DNA of 64,000 nucleotides from Halovibrio salipaludis (GTDB lineage: Bacteria > Pseudomonadota > Gammaproteobacteria > Pseudomonadales > Oleiphilaceae). Location: NCBI RefSeq assembly GCF_002286965.1, contig NZ_NSKD01000010.1:1-64000 (forward strand), given 5' to 3'. Under the pieces are notes generated by a model. That model worked only from the letters and a program-made list of their open reading frames with translations, did not search any database and was not told the DNA's origin. Positions 1-8,076 of the stretch are shown here, piece after piece. Numbering within the stretch: position 1 is the first letter of the stretch; every line of letters begins with the position of its first letter. The position numbers and the translations under genes are program-made.

Positions 1-5
1 CCTAG

Positions 6-22
6 GAGTCTGCGCGGTAGAA
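6..22 (+). repeat. Left terminal inverted repeat of the IS1182-like element
   Basis: The 17 bases are perfectly complementary to 1557-1573. The match ends at base 22; the next bases differ between the two ends. Confidence 0.85.
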
Positions 23-71
23 ACCGCCTTCTGGCATAATAACCCGAAATTCTTCTCTTGCAGGAAGCCCG

Positions 72-1397
72 ATGGGAACGACGTTCCGCCCGTATTCGCC
101 CGACCAGGACTTGCTCCTTCCGCCCAGCCTGAAAGAGTGGCTGCCTGAGGGGCATCTGGCGTATTTCATCAGTGATGTTGTCGAAGAGCTGCACCTCAGT
201 GATTTTTATGCGCGCTATGAAGGCGACGGGCGACGCAAATCGCCGTTCGATCCGCGCATGATGCTGAAGGTGCTGATTTACGCCTATGCGACGGGCGTAT
301 TCTCATCACGCAAGATTGCCCGCAAGCTGGAAGAGGACGTGGCGTTTCGGGTGCTGGCAGCCGGCAATTTCCCCAAGCACCGCACGCTGTGCGATTTCCG
401 TAAACAGCATCTCAGTGAGTTCAAGGCGGTATTCGTTCAGGTACTGCATATTGCACGGGAAGCGGACCTGATCAAGCTTGGCACGGTGGCCGTTGATGGC
501 ACCAAGGTCCGAGCCAATGCCAGCAAGCATAAGGCCATGAGCTATGGCCGAATGCGTGACGAAGAAAAGCGGTTGGCAAGCGAGATCGAACAGCTGTGTA
601 ATCAGGCCGGTCGCACGGATGAGTCCGAAGACCAGCAGTTTGGCACCGACCAACGCGGTGATGAATTACCCGACGAACTCCAGTATCGCGAGAAACGTCT
701 GGACAGGATCCGGGCCGCAAAGCAAAAGCTCGAAGCCGATCAGCAGGCCAGCGATGACGCCCGCGGGCGCCACCCTGACGATGAGCGGCGCTCACCGCGT
801 GGCGGGCGCAATTTCAAGCGCGATTACGGGGTCCCGGACGATAAGGATCAGAGCAACTTCACCGATCCCCAGAGCCGGATCATGAAAACGAGCGACGGCT
901 TCCAGCAATGCTATAACGGGCAACTGGCCGTCGATGCTGAGTCCCAGATGATTGTGGCGAACCACCAGGGTAACAATGCCAGTGACCACGGCTGCCTGAT
1001 TCCACTGCTGGACGATGTGACAGCGACATTGGGGAGCCAGCCGCAGCGGTGTTTGGCCGATGCCGGCTATCGAAAGGAACAGGACTTTCAACTTCTGGAG
1101 AGCAAAGCCATTGATGGTTATATCTCGTTACGCAGAGAAGGGAAAAAGACCGGACAGATAGACGCCGATCAGTATCCAGCTACGGCCCGGATGGCACAGA
1201 AACTGACCACCGAACAGGGGCGAGAAGTCTACGCCCAGCGAAAACACCTGGTCGAGGCGGTCAATGGCTGGATCAAACACGTGCTGGGCTTTCGCCAATT
1301 CAGTATGCGGGGCTTGAACGCCGTGCAAGGGGAGTGGGACCTGGTCTGTCTGGCGCTGAATCTCCGGCGTATGAGTTCCCGGATGAGCCTGGCGTAG
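72..1397 (+). CDS. IS1182-family transposase (DDE type)
   Basis: The 441-residue protein catalyses movement of the surrounding element. The N-terminus (FRPYSPDQDLLLPPSL, then a conserved helical domain to about residue 130) is typical of IS1182-family transposases. The presumed catalytic acids are the Asp of AVDGTKVRA, the Asp of LADAGYRK and the Glu of HLVEAVNGWIKH near the C-terminus. The middle, about residues 165-265, is charged and low in complexity, as usual for this family. AGGAAG lies just ahead of the chosen ATG. The frame is intact, with no stop or frameshift. Confidence 0.9.
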   Translation: MGTTFRPYSPDQDLLLPPSLKEWLPEGHLAYFISDVVEELHLSDFYARYEGDGRRKSPFDPRMMLKVLIYAYATGVFSSRKIARKLEEDVAFRVLAAGNFPKHRTLCDFRKQHLSEFKAVFVQVLHIAREADLIKLGTVAVDGTKVRANASKHKAMSYGRMRDEEKRLASEIEQLCNQAGRTDESEDQQFGTDQRGDELPDELQYREKRLDRIRAAKQKLEADQQASDDARGRHPDDERRSPRGGRNFKRDYGVPDDKDQSNFTDPQSRIMKTSDGFQQCYNGQLAVDAESQMIVANHQGNNASDHGCLIPLLDDVTATLGSQPQRCLADAGYRKEQDFQLLESKAIDGYISLRREGKKTGQIDADQYPATARMAQKLTTEQGREVYAQRKHLVEAVNGWIKHVLGFRQFSMRGLNAVQGEWDLVCLALNLRRMSSRMSLA

Positions 1398-1556
1398 GCC
1401 GGATGAGGGAACGCTGGTGTGGCCCCAGCTCAGGGGCCTATTAGCTGACAAGCTCAGCGCACCCGGCTAAAAATCGGTGTCTTAACCCAACCGACGTTGC
1501 TCGAAGCAATTCCGGCTGGACGCTGCCCCGTTCCGACAAAAACGGGGCTCAAAACC

Positions 1557-1573
1557 TTCTACCGCGCAGACTC
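1557..1573 (-). repeat. Right terminal inverted repeat of the IS1182-like element
   Basis: Perfect complement of 6-22. CTAG follows at 1574-1577 and matches the CTAG before the left end. Confidence 0.85.
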
Positions 1574-1577
1574 CTAG

Positions 1578-1866
1578 TCTGATACAACCGCCTGACAACA
1601 ATTACCCTCAACCGGTCAAAATAATTGTCGCCGCCCAGCCAGAGTCGTTGACGTTAGATACAACCAGTTGATCCATATACCCGTTATTTGAGGAAATATA
1701 TGCGCCGGCATCATCTTGCCCTGGCAGCAGTATTGGGGGATACAGTGATAGGGCGCGTCAGTCTGTTTGCACCTGTGCGCCTGACCTAACCCGCAGTCAG
1801 GGGAGCATCTACGATGCAGGAGCCCAGTAGACTGGGTTTCTGCTTGATAAAAAAGAACTTCTGCTC
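1578..1866. other. Intergenic stretch right of the IS element
   Basis: No gene is recognised here. At 1700-1789 a 29-codon frame follows GAGGAAATAT and begins MRRHHLALAAVLG, which resembles the start of an exported protein but stops at once. It could be the truncated 5' end of a gene or chance. Two short hairpins near 1812-1842 lack a T-tract and cannot be called terminators. Confidence 0.3.
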
Positions 1867-2325
1867 TCAGTTACCTTGATAGGCATGGAAAATGTCTTGT
1901 TCACCGTCGTCGCTGAAGATGATGACCTGAAAATCATCTTTCCGACCGGTTTCCATGCCAGGGGCGCCATGGGGCATGCCGGGAACCGAGAGACCGATCG
2001 TTCCCGCTTGAGGATTCTCAAGATAAGCAACAATATCACTTGCTGGCACATGCCCCTCGATCACGAGATCACCGATCAATGCGGTATGACAGGACGTCAT
2101 ATCACGCGGTACGTCATACTGCTGCTTGACCTCGCCGAGGTTGCTGGTTTCGACAATGGTGGTCTCAAAGCCATTGGCATCGAGGTGTTCAACCCAGGAT
2201 TGGCAGCAGCCGCAATCAGGGCTCTTGTAAATGGTGATGGCCGGGCCGCCCGCGCCAATGGCCGAGCCGGTGGAGAGAAGGATGGCGGCCATACCTGTAA
2301 ACAGGGCCGGTTTTTTCGTCTTCAT
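1867..2325 (-). CDS. DUF411-family exported metal-binding protein
   Basis: This 152-residue protein has an N-terminal signal peptide (hydrophobic stretch ending SAIGAGG). The mature part opens with ITIYKSPDCGCCQSW, the DCGCC signature of the DUF411 family. These proteins have a thioredoxin-like fold and are found beside copper and other metal resistance genes; they are thought to bind or deliver metal in the periplasm. Further family features are the MTSCHTALIGDLVIEGHVP segment and GLSVPGMP. The start at 2325 is preferred over one 33 bases upstream because it has GAGGA six bases ahead and gives a normal signal peptide. Next to two other small exported proteins on the same strand. Confidence 0.85.
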   Translation of the reverse strand: MKTKKPALFTGMAAILLSTGSAIGAGGPAITIYKSPDCGCCQSWVEHLDANGFETTIVETSNLGEVKQQYDVPRDMTSCHTALIGDLVIEGHVPASDIVAYLENPQAGTIGLSVPGMPHGAPGMETGRKDDFQVIIFSDDGEQDIFHAYQGN

Positions 2326-2423
2326 GGTAATCCTCGATTTGAATCGGTAATGGGGCAATGAGGGCCCGGGGCGCCTTGGCTTCCCCGGGCAATGGAGGTC
2401 AGTTCGGGCTGCTGCCCAAACCC

Positions 2424-2711
2424 CTAGTTGGCGTCCGCGTCTTTCTTATGCCTGGCGCCATCCATGTTGTCGCTGCGGTGGTTCTGCATCATTTTCATGC
2501 AGGCCTCGGTCATGGCTTTTCGATCTTCCGGAGCCATGTCAGACATCATGTTCATCATCCCCATCATCCCCATCATGCCACCCATTCCGTGCATGCCTTC
2601 CGGGGACATCATGCCTTTCCCTTCGCCCTCATGGGCAAACACTGAGAAGGTGCCGATAGTACCGGCCAGGAAAACCGCTGTGATCGTAAGCTTGACTTTT
2701 GAATCGCGCAT
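2424..2711 (-). CDS. Small exported Met/His-rich protein, probable copper binder
   Basis: This is a 95-residue protein with a signal peptide (hydrophobic segment 7-24, cleavage probably after SVFA, giving HEGEGKG). About a quarter of the mature residues are methionine, in GMHGMGGMMGMMG and MTEACMKMMQNH, with scattered histidines. Such composition suits binding of Cu(I) in the periplasm. I do not recognise a named family. It lies in a run of same-strand copper-type genes, so a role in copper binding or sensing is inferred. Confidence 0.7.
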   Translation of the reverse strand: MRDSKVKLTITAVFLAGTIGTFSVFAHEGEGKGMMSPEGMHGMGGMMGMMGMMNMMSDMAPEDRKAMTEACMKMMQNHRSDNMDGARHKKDADAN

Positions 2712-2794
2712 TCTGTTCGCTCCAGTTCAAGGCCCGTGAGCAATAAAAGCCCGGGACTTTGGTTTGGTTCAGGAAATAGTGTCTGGGTTAAAGC

Positions 2795-3139
2795 TCAGGA
2801 GCGGTGGCGCGGAGGCGGGGTGATGAACTCCAGGAAAGGAGCCTGGTAAATGGTTACCCGGGCATTGAATACCGGTTGGGAGCCGGTATCGGTGAAAGCT
2901 TCGGGACCTGCCAGCAGGATAGCGGGGCTGGTACCGCACTGGCTCAGTCCGCCGGCGCCCAGGCACGCCATTTCGGAGGCAGTGATGCAGTCAACCCGAT
3001 CCATTCCCGTGGAGCCACAATCAGTCATTGCGGATTCCGGCTGACCGCCCGCCATTTCGGTCGCGGCCAGAGTCGGTCCACCGATCACAAGAAGCAGTGA
3101 CAGCAGCACGGAAGTGAGTCGGCGGTTGGTGGTGGTCAT
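2795..3139 (-). CDS. Small exported cysteine-containing protein, function unknown
   Basis: A 114-residue protein with a signal peptide (LTSVLLSLLLVIGGPTLA, cleavage before ATEM). The mature part has four spaced cysteines (TDCGS, DCIT, ACLG, QCGT), then a C-terminal section rich in aromatic and proline residues. The pattern recalls small lipidless periplasmic proteins seen in copper clusters, but no family is recognised. It precedes the Met/His-rich gene on the same strand and may be co-transcribed. Confidence 0.6.
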   Translation of the reverse strand: MTTTNRRLTSVLLSLLLVIGGPTLAATEMAGGQPESAMTDCGSTGMDRVDCITASEMACLGAGGLSQCGTSPAILLAGPEAFTDTGSQPVFNARVTIYQAPFLEFITPPPRHRS

Positions 3140-3349
3140 CCTGATTCCATGTACCCAATGGTCAAGAGGGCTAGGCGTAATCTGACGCTAGCACCTCTCT
3201 CATTCAACGGCAAGACTTCCGTGATAGGGAAAAGCGAGACAGGGGCCTGAACCTGCGTTGGCGGAAGTCAGCCTCGAAGATAGGCATGCTTCCGCGGTCT
3301 TTACCGGGGCGGCTCGCCGTCGGGGTGTTTACGAATGCCGGCCGTGGAT

Positions 3350-3808
3350 TCAGACGTCCTGCATGCGGCCGACTTCCCTGGCGATTCGCATGGCCTCGTG
3401 ACGCTCCAGGTTCAGCAGGTTCTCCACCATTTCCCGGGCTTCCGGAATTTCGGCGCGATCCTGAAGGTTCTGGTAGAGATCGATGATCTGGTCGTGGAAG
3501 TCAAAGATCTCGCGGCAGATGTCATCGAACCCCATGTGGGTGTAGGGGAGATCACAGGTCCGGTGGGTTTCAATCGGCTTGTGGGACAGGAAGTCATAGA
3601 TCCAGGTCTTCAGGGCTTTGACGTCGCTTTCGCGCTCAAAGGCCGTGACCAGCTTCTCCAGCTCCGCCTCGTGGGTTGCCAGGTAGTCGAGCAGTATTCG
3701 AGCGCGTTCTTCCTGGTGCTCGCTCGCGCAGTGGGCCAGACAGGTGGCCATGTGGTGGTGGAGTGTGCGGGTCCAGTCGATAAGGTCCTTGAAGGTCTTG
3801 AGTTCCAT
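3350..3808 (-). CDS. Helical His/Glu-rich protein, possibly ferritin- or hemerythrin-like
   Basis: A 152-residue soluble protein predicted to be nearly all helix. It has repeated His and Glu residues on helix faces: HHHMATCLAHC, HEAELEKL, HMGFDDICREIFDFHD and LERHEAM. This spacing is compatible with a di-iron or other metal centre in a four-helix bundle, but I cannot match it to a named family. The start at 3808 has GGAGC about nine bases upstream; a longer frame to 3952 would run into the permease gene and begins with non-helical sequence. It follows the permease by 16 bases and is probably co-transcribed with it. Confidence 0.7.
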   Translation of the reverse strand: MELKTFKDLIDWTRTLHHHMATCLAHCASEHQEERARILLDYLATHEAELEKLVTAFERESDVKALKTWIYDFLSHKPIETHRTCDLPYTHMGFDDICREIFDFHDQIIDLYQNLQDRAEIPEAREMVENLLNLERHEAMRIAREVGRMQDV

Positions 3809-3824
3809 GAAGGTTGCTCCTTGA

Positions 3825-5168
3825 TCATGCCCCGTGATGGTGGTGGTCGTCATCCGGGGTAGCGGGGTTGTTGGCGAGGAAGACGCTTTCCACGAACAGG
3901 ATGACCGCCATGGCCAGCGCTGCCACGCCAATGACAACAGGATCGGTGACAAGCTTCACCCAGATAAACCCACCCAGCACCAGGAGATCAAGCAGGATTG
4001 CCGTCACCAGGATGGCGCCATTGGCGCCGACCTCCTGCTTCAGGTACCTCAGCACACCCCAGTGAATGGCGATGTCCATGATCAGGTAAAAGATGATGCC
4101 CAGGGCGGCGATCCGCGTGAGGTCGAAAAACGCAGTCAGGATCAGGCCAAGGACCACGGTGTAGACCAGGGTGTGCTTCTGGATATCGCCGGGCATGCCG
4201 AAATGGCTGTGGGGAACCAGTTTCATCTGGGTCAGCATGGCCAGCATCCGCGAGACGGCAAAAATACTGGCGATGATTCCGCCGGCGGTGGCGGTCATGG
4301 CCAGGATGACGGTGAACCAGAGGCCGTAATTGCCGAGCGCGGGCCGGGACGCGGCTGCCAGTGAATAGTTGCGGGTTTCAATGATCTCGCCCAGGGACAG
4401 GTTGCTGGCTACCGCAAAGCCCACCAGTGTGTAGATCACCACGCAGAGGGCAATGGAGATGATGATGGCGCGGCCGACATTACGGTGCGGGTCATTCACC
4501 TCAGAGCCACTGTTGGTAATGGTGGTGAAGCCCTTGAAGGCGAGTATGCCCAGTGCGGTGGCACCGAGAAAGCCGGTGATCGTCGGCTCGGGCTCGGAGC
4601 GGGTGAAATCAACCGCAATGCTGTCGGCGATCGCCACACCGACCAGTCCGAAGATGATGATCCCGCCGATTTTCACGATGCCAATGAGTGAGGCCGTGCC
4701 TTCGATCAGGCGGTTGCCCGAGAGGTTGATCAGGAAGGCCACCAGCAGCAGGCCCACACCGAGCACCGGAACCAGTCGGCTCTGGTCACTGACATCAAAC
4801 AGCTGGAGCGTGTAGGAGCCGAAGGTCCGGGCCAGAAAACTCTGGGCAATGACCATTGAGAAGTACATCAGAAGCGCGTGGAAGGCGGTCGGCAGCGTGT
4901 TCCCGTAGGCCTTGTGAAGGTACATGCCGATGCCGCCCGCCGAGGGGTAGGTGTTGGACATCTTCACATAGGAATAGGCGCTGAAGGCCACGATCACCGC
5001 GGCTGACAGGAAGGCCAGAGGGAAAAGCGTGCCTGTCATCTCCGCCATCTGGCCGGTAAGTGCGAATATGCCGGCGCCGATCATGACGCCGGTTCCCAGC
5101 ATTACCGCGCCGGGCAGCGTCAGGCTGTTCTCTGCGTAGCGCGGGGTTCGATCATCCTGTTCAGTCAT
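3825..5168 (-). CDS. APC-superfamily amino acid/polyamine permease
   Basis: The 447-residue inner-membrane protein has about 12 hydrophobic segments. Its first helix carries VMLGTGVMIGAGIFALTG, the glycine-rich substrate-binding motif of the amino acid-polyamine-organocation superfamily. YPSAGGIGMYL in helix 3 fits the same family. The tail is short and His-rich (DDDHHHHGA). The substrate is unknown. An in-frame TTG at 5213 would add 15 residues; ATG 5168 is chosen because family homology begins just after it. It heads a two-gene minus-strand unit and has a copy of the copper-region operator 52 bases upstream (5220-5243), which is unusual for an amino acid permease. Confidence 0.85.
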   Translation of the reverse strand: MTEQDDRTPRYAENSLTLPGAVMLGTGVMIGAGIFALTGQMAEMTGTLFPLAFLSAAVIVAFSAYSYVKMSNTYPSAGGIGMYLHKAYGNTLPTAFHALLMYFSMVIAQSFLARTFGSYTLQLFDVSDQSRLVPVLGVGLLLVAFLINLSGNRLIEGTASLIGIVKIGGIIIFGLVGVAIADSIAVDFTRSEPEPTITGFLGATALGILAFKGFTTITNSGSEVNDPHRNVGRAIIISIALCVVIYTLVGFAVASNLSLGEIIETRNYSLAAASRPALGNYGLWFTVILAMTATAGGIIASIFAVSRMLAMLTQMKLVPHSHFGMPGDIQKHTLVYTVVLGLILTAFFDLTRIAALGIIFYLIMDIAIHWGVLRYLKQEVGANGAILVTAILLDLLVLGGFIWVKLVTDPVVIGVAALAMAVILFVESVFLANNPATPDDDHHHHGA

Positions 5169-5219
5169 CGTCTGTCCGTCTTTTTCAGGTGAGCCGCGGT
5201 TGCAATCGGTCAAGCGTAA

Positions 5220-5243
5220 CCCCGGAAACTGAATCAGAGCTGA
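5220..5243 (-). promoter_or_regulatory. Candidate CopR-type operator before the APC permease
   Basis: On the minus strand TCAG at 5243-5240 is followed 11 bases later by TCAG at 5232-5229, then TTTC. It shares TCAGC-TCTGAT-TCAG with the other copies at 5263, 7519, 16505, 20912, 20969 and 25417, though its tail lacks GTGTG. Together with the plus-strand copy 20 bases away it forms a divergent pair. Confidence 0.65.
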
Positions 5244-5262
5244 TTCCCCGCCGTCACAACTA

Positions 5263-5286
5263 TCAGCCCTGATTCAGCTTCGCGTG
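5263..5286 (+). promoter_or_regulatory. Candidate CopR-type operator before the HMA-like gene
   Basis: TCAG at 5263-5266 and TCAG at 5274-5277 are exactly 11 bases apart and are followed by CTTCGCGTG. CATTAT at 5288-5293 could be a -10 element, which would place the operator over the -35 region, as in activation by OmpR-class regulators. The next start codon is 50 bases downstream at 5337. Confidence 0.7.
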
Positions 5287-5336
5287 CCATTATTGTTGAA
5301 GCGGAAAAAGTTCACAAATGGCCAGGAGACTCGAGT

Positions 5337-5672
5337 ATGGCTAAACCTCATCGGGCTATTGTCAACGAATGCTGCCTCGTGATCCGGCACCTGAAGCTGG
5401 ACAATCTGGATCATGAAAAAGCGGAAGCCATCGGGCAGGCAATCGACCAGATCACAGGAATCGATATGGTCTCGCTGAACGACGACAGGTCCATCCTCAA
5501 TGTTGCCTACGATGCCGGTAAGGTAAATATCGAGGACATCGAGGCGGTCGTGCGCGAGCATGGGGCCGACATCGCGCAGGGCTGGTGGACGCGGTTCAAG
5601 GAGAGCTGGTACCGGTTCAGCGATAGCAACGTCCGGGAAAACAAGGAACGCACTCCGTGGAGTTGCCACTGA
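5337..5672 (+). CDS. Small HMA-like (ferredoxin-fold) protein
   Basis: This 111-residue cytoplasmic protein has the length and alternating strand/helix pattern of a heavy-metal-associated domain. It runs from VNECCLVIRHLKL through a helix to GIDMVSLNDDRSILNVAYD and a second helix, then a basic tail ending PWSCH. The usual GMTCxxC loop is absent; two adjacent cysteines (NECC) stand near the position of the metal site. The role could be cytoplasmic copper binding, inferred from fold and from the operator 50 bases upstream. CAGGAGACTCGAGT ahead of the ATG provides a ribosome binding site. Confidence 0.65.
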   Translation: MAKPHRAIVNECCLVIRHLKLDNLDHEKAEAIGQAIDQITGIDMVSLNDDRSILNVAYDAGKVNIEDIEAVVREHGADIAQGWWTRFKESWYRFSDSNVRENKERTPWSCH

Positions 5673-5728
5673 AAGTGGGCCGTGTCAGGGTTTGAGCTCG
5701 CGAAAACAGGAACTTGGAGTCCCGACAC

Positions 5729-6175
5729 ATGAGGAACTGGTGCAGGTGGCTCTATTCTCCCGAGTTCAACGTTGTCCTGTTCGGCTTCCTGCTCAACTAC
5801 CCATGGGAGTTCCTGCAGGTTCCTTTTTACCGGGACATGCCCCAGGCCGCGCACTGGGATGCCATTCTTTTCTGCTCCCGAGCTACCGCCGGGGATGCGC
5901 TGATCGCTCTGGTCAGCTTCTGGGGAGTTGCTCTTGTATCGCGGAACCGGCGCTGGATTGTGCAGGCCACTCCCTGGCAGGTCATTAAATTCTCGGCGTT
6001 TGCGGTGATGATTACCATCGGGCTTGAGTGGCACGCGACGGTGGTTGCCGAGCGCTGGGCCTATGCAGAACAGATGCCGGTGATTCCGGTTATAGGAACC
6101 GGGCTGCTGCCGCTCCTGCAGTGGATCGTCCTTCCGCCCCTGATTGTCTGGCTTGTGCACCGACAGATTCGTTGA
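5729..6175 (+). CDS. Four-helix integral membrane protein, function unknown
   Basis: This protein of 148 residues has about four membrane helices: near residues 12-30 (FNVVLFGFLLNYPWEFLQVP), 55-72, 87-105 and 120-140. The NYPWEFLQVPFYR motif and conserved tryptophans suggest a real family, but I do not recognise it. The ATG at 5729 is preferred because GGAG lies nine bases upstream; a TTG 15 bases earlier is possible. It follows the HMA-like gene by 56 bases on the same strand, so it is likely under the same operator. Confidence 0.7.
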   Translation: MRNWCRWLYSPEFNVVLFGFLLNYPWEFLQVPFYRDMPQAAHWDAILFCSRATAGDALIALVSFWGVALVSRNRRWIVQATPWQVIKFSAFAVMITIGLEWHATVVAERWAYAEQMPVIPVIGTGLLPLLQWIVLPPLIVWLVHRQIR

Positions 6176-6191
6176 CCAGTACCCCTCCACC

Positions 6192-7454
6192 TTACACCTG
6201 AAAGACGGGTGCGAATCCACCTCCGGGGGTGCGGAAGTTGGTTGTCTGCCCCTTGTAGACGCGTGCGGCTGCAAGCAGCCGTTTTCCGGCGTACGTGTAG
6301 AGGCGGATGTCGACTTTTCTGCTCGTTATGGTGTCATCAATCCGGACGTTTCGTTCCCCGGCGGGAACCAGCTCCTGAGCGATGTAATCGTCCTCCAGAA
6401 TGTTTTCAAATACGCGCCGGGTCATTTTGTCACCCCGGTAGACACCTTTGCTGCCGTGGCTTGCCACCGGCTTGAAGAACAGTTTACGACGAGCCTCCCA
6501 CAACGCTGTCGCGTCTTCTCTGGAAACCAGTCGGGTTTCTGGAACTGCTTTCTCCAGATACGCCGCATCGGCCTCATTCAGCCCCCCGTCCCGCAGGCAT
6601 TGGGGGGCTGACAGGAGGGTGAGGTTCCGCTTGTCGGCGAGCAGGGCGTGCACCCGGGGATTGGGTGTCACTACTGCCGCGCCGTCGAGATACGCCTGCC
6701 TCAACGGTGCGTGGGTAGGGGATTTCAGGGCAAAATCCACCAACCGGTTGTATACCATGTCGATGGGCTTCCCATCCGCTGTCAGCCTGCCATTGGTATA
6801 CTCGAGCTCGGAGGGATCGAGGATCAATGTATCCAGTCCCCGATCCAGGAGCAGCCTTTGAGCGAGCTGGAACTCGGGAAACATGAACTGGCTTTTCGGG
6901 TCGTTATCCACGATGGCCAGGCGGCTGGGTGTTGAGTCGCCAAACTGCTTCTGCCATTCGTGCTTGAACATGGCAAACACGGCCTCCTTGAATCCATCGA
7001 GTGCTGGATTGCTGGAGGTGTTCTGCTGGGATGGGGTGCAGCAGCGATGCTGGGCCCGGGCAAGTTCCGCGTTCAGAAAAGCGCCACCGGCATTGGTATT
7101 GATCTCGATCAGCTTAGGGCCGTCGGGTCCAAGGTGAAAATCATAGCCCATGAAGGCTCCTATCGGGCCTGGATCGAACCCCGCGATGTCCGGTGCCCAG
7201 GACAGGACCTGTTCCCGGTACGACGGAAGTCCGGTGGCTGACTCGATGGCCTGGACGATTCGTTCCATCGTCGACATGTCAGCTTCCGGGACGAAAACCG
7301 CTATGTTTGAGAAGAGGTGATGAAGATCGGGGATTCCTGACGAATCATGGTCAGAGTCCGGAAATTGATCCCGTAGGTTTTTCTCAAGGGCTTTTTGATC
7401 AAGGGTGATGCAGTAGCACTCCCGATTGAGATGGGCTGCGTCGGCATTGGTCAT
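6192..7454 (-). CDS. ATP-grasp-type ligase, substrate unknown
   Basis: The 420-residue cytoplasmic protein has two signatures of ATP-grasp enzymes. LIEINTNAGGAFLN at about residues 115-128 resembles the metal-binding Glu/Asn segment. KPVASHGSKGVYRGDK at about 325-340 resembles the ATP-binding lysine and glycine-rich loop. The order suggests a permuted ATP-grasp fold. Enzymes of this fold join a carboxylate to an amine using ATP; the substrate here is unknown. It ends 16 bases from the membrane-protein gene, transcribed toward it. Upstream it is divergent from the Complex-I-like operon; no operator copy points toward it. Confidence 0.7.
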   Translation of the reverse strand: MTNADAAHLNRECYCITLDQKALEKNLRDQFPDSDHDSSGIPDLHHLFSNIAVFVPEADMSTMERIVQAIESATGLPSYREQVLSWAPDIAGFDPGPIGAFMGYDFHLGPDGPKLIEINTNAGGAFLNAELARAQHRCCTPSQQNTSSNPALDGFKEAVFAMFKHEWQKQFGDSTPSRLAIVDNDPKSQFMFPEFQLAQRLLLDRGLDTLILDPSELEYTNGRLTADGKPIDMVYNRLVDFALKSPTHAPLRQAYLDGAAVVTPNPRVHALLADKRNLTLLSAPQCLRDGGLNEADAAYLEKAVPETRLVSREDATALWEARRKLFFKPVASHGSKGVYRGDKMTRRVFENILEDDYIAQELVPAGERNVRIDDTITSRKVDIRLYTYAGKRLLAAARVYKGQTTNFRTPGGGFAPVFQV

Positions 7455-7518
7455 ACAGTCAGGGGCCCTGATTCCGGGGATGGTCGACGTGGAAAAAATC
7501 CATGTCTGGTGACATTTG

Positions 7519-7542
7519 TCAGCTCTGTTTCAGTCTCGTGTG
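7519..7542 (+). promoter_or_regulatory. Candidate CopR-type operator before the Complex-I-like operon
   Basis: TCAG at 7519-7522 and 7530-7533 have the 11-base period, followed by TCTCGTGTG. It is oriented toward nuoA (start 7714). The 3' six bases overlap the first copy of the 37-base tandem duplication at 7537-7610. This is the main sequence evidence that the operon is regulated with the copper genes. Confidence 0.7.
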
Positions 7543-7610
7543 CTGAAGTCTATGCATTAACCATATTGGCACGCGTGTGCTGAAGTCTATGCATTAACCA
7601 TATTGGCACG
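7537..7610 (+). repeat. Perfect 37-base tandem duplication in the operon promoter region
   Basis: Positions 7537-7573 are repeated without a mismatch at 7574-7610. The unit begins CGTGTGCTGAAG and includes TCTATGCATTAACC and CATATT, either of which could serve as a -10 element. The duplication therefore probably doubles the core promoter just downstream of the operator. Perfect identity suggests it is recent. Confidence 0.9.
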
Positions 7611-7713
7611 AAAGTACGACTCGCTGGTCAGAATAACGATCGGCTGAAAGTTATGATTGTTTCTGGTGTGATAGCAAGGGAGGCTTATGATTGCGCGAGC
7701 TGGAGGATAGTTG

Positions 7714-8076
7714 ATGAGCGCTCTGGAGCAATACAGCCTGCTGCTGGCCCTGGTGGCCGGCATTGCAGGTACCGTGATCGGGCTGTATGGGCTTGCCCGC
7801 GCAATGGGCCTGACGCGCCGGGAGCAGGGCAAGGATGTGCCCGCGAGTTCCGGAGTGCTGTCACGGGATCCGGTATGGGGGCGCTATCACGCGCGGTACT
7901 ACGGTTACGCGTTGCTGTTCCTGGCCTTTGATATGGAAATGGCTTTTATGTATCCGTGGGCCGTCGTGTACAAGGAAGTAGGGCTGGTTGCTTTGCTTGA
8001 TATGGGCGTGTTTCTTGCCATTCTCTTTCTCGGCCTGCTCTACGGATGGAGCCAGGGGGCTCTGAGACGGCAATGA
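7714..8076 (+). CDS. nuoA: NuoA-like membrane subunit of a Complex-I-like operon
   Basis: This 120-residue protein has three membrane helices like NuoA (chain 3 of NADH:quinone oxidoreductase). The signature in helix 2 is kept: [19 protein letters not shown], including the Asp and Glu of the FDxE motif needed for proton transfer in ordinary Complex I. The N-terminal part carries a loop ([13 protein letters not shown]) of normal length. GGAGG seven bases before ATG 7714 sets the start. It is first in an eight-gene operon; the next gene overlaps its stop by four bases. It is preceded by an operator copy and a duplicated promoter region. Confidence 0.85.
   Translation: MSALEQYSLLLALVAGIAGTVIGLYGLARAMGLTRREQGKDVPASSGVLSRDPVWGRYHARYYGYALLFLAFDMEMAFMYPWAVVYKEVGLVALLDMGVFLAILFLGLLYGWSQGALRRQ

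Larger units (their letters stand above)
6..1573 (+). mobile_element. IS1182-family insertion sequence, complete
   Basis: A 1,568-base element is bounded by a perfect 17-base inverted repeat beginning GAGTCTGCGCGG, at 6-22 and complementary at 1557-1573. CTAG lies directly outside both ends (2-5 and 1574-1577), which would be a four-base target duplication at a palindromic site. One intact transposase gene fills the interior. Both ends and the gene are intact, so this copy may still be able to move. Confidence 0.85.
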
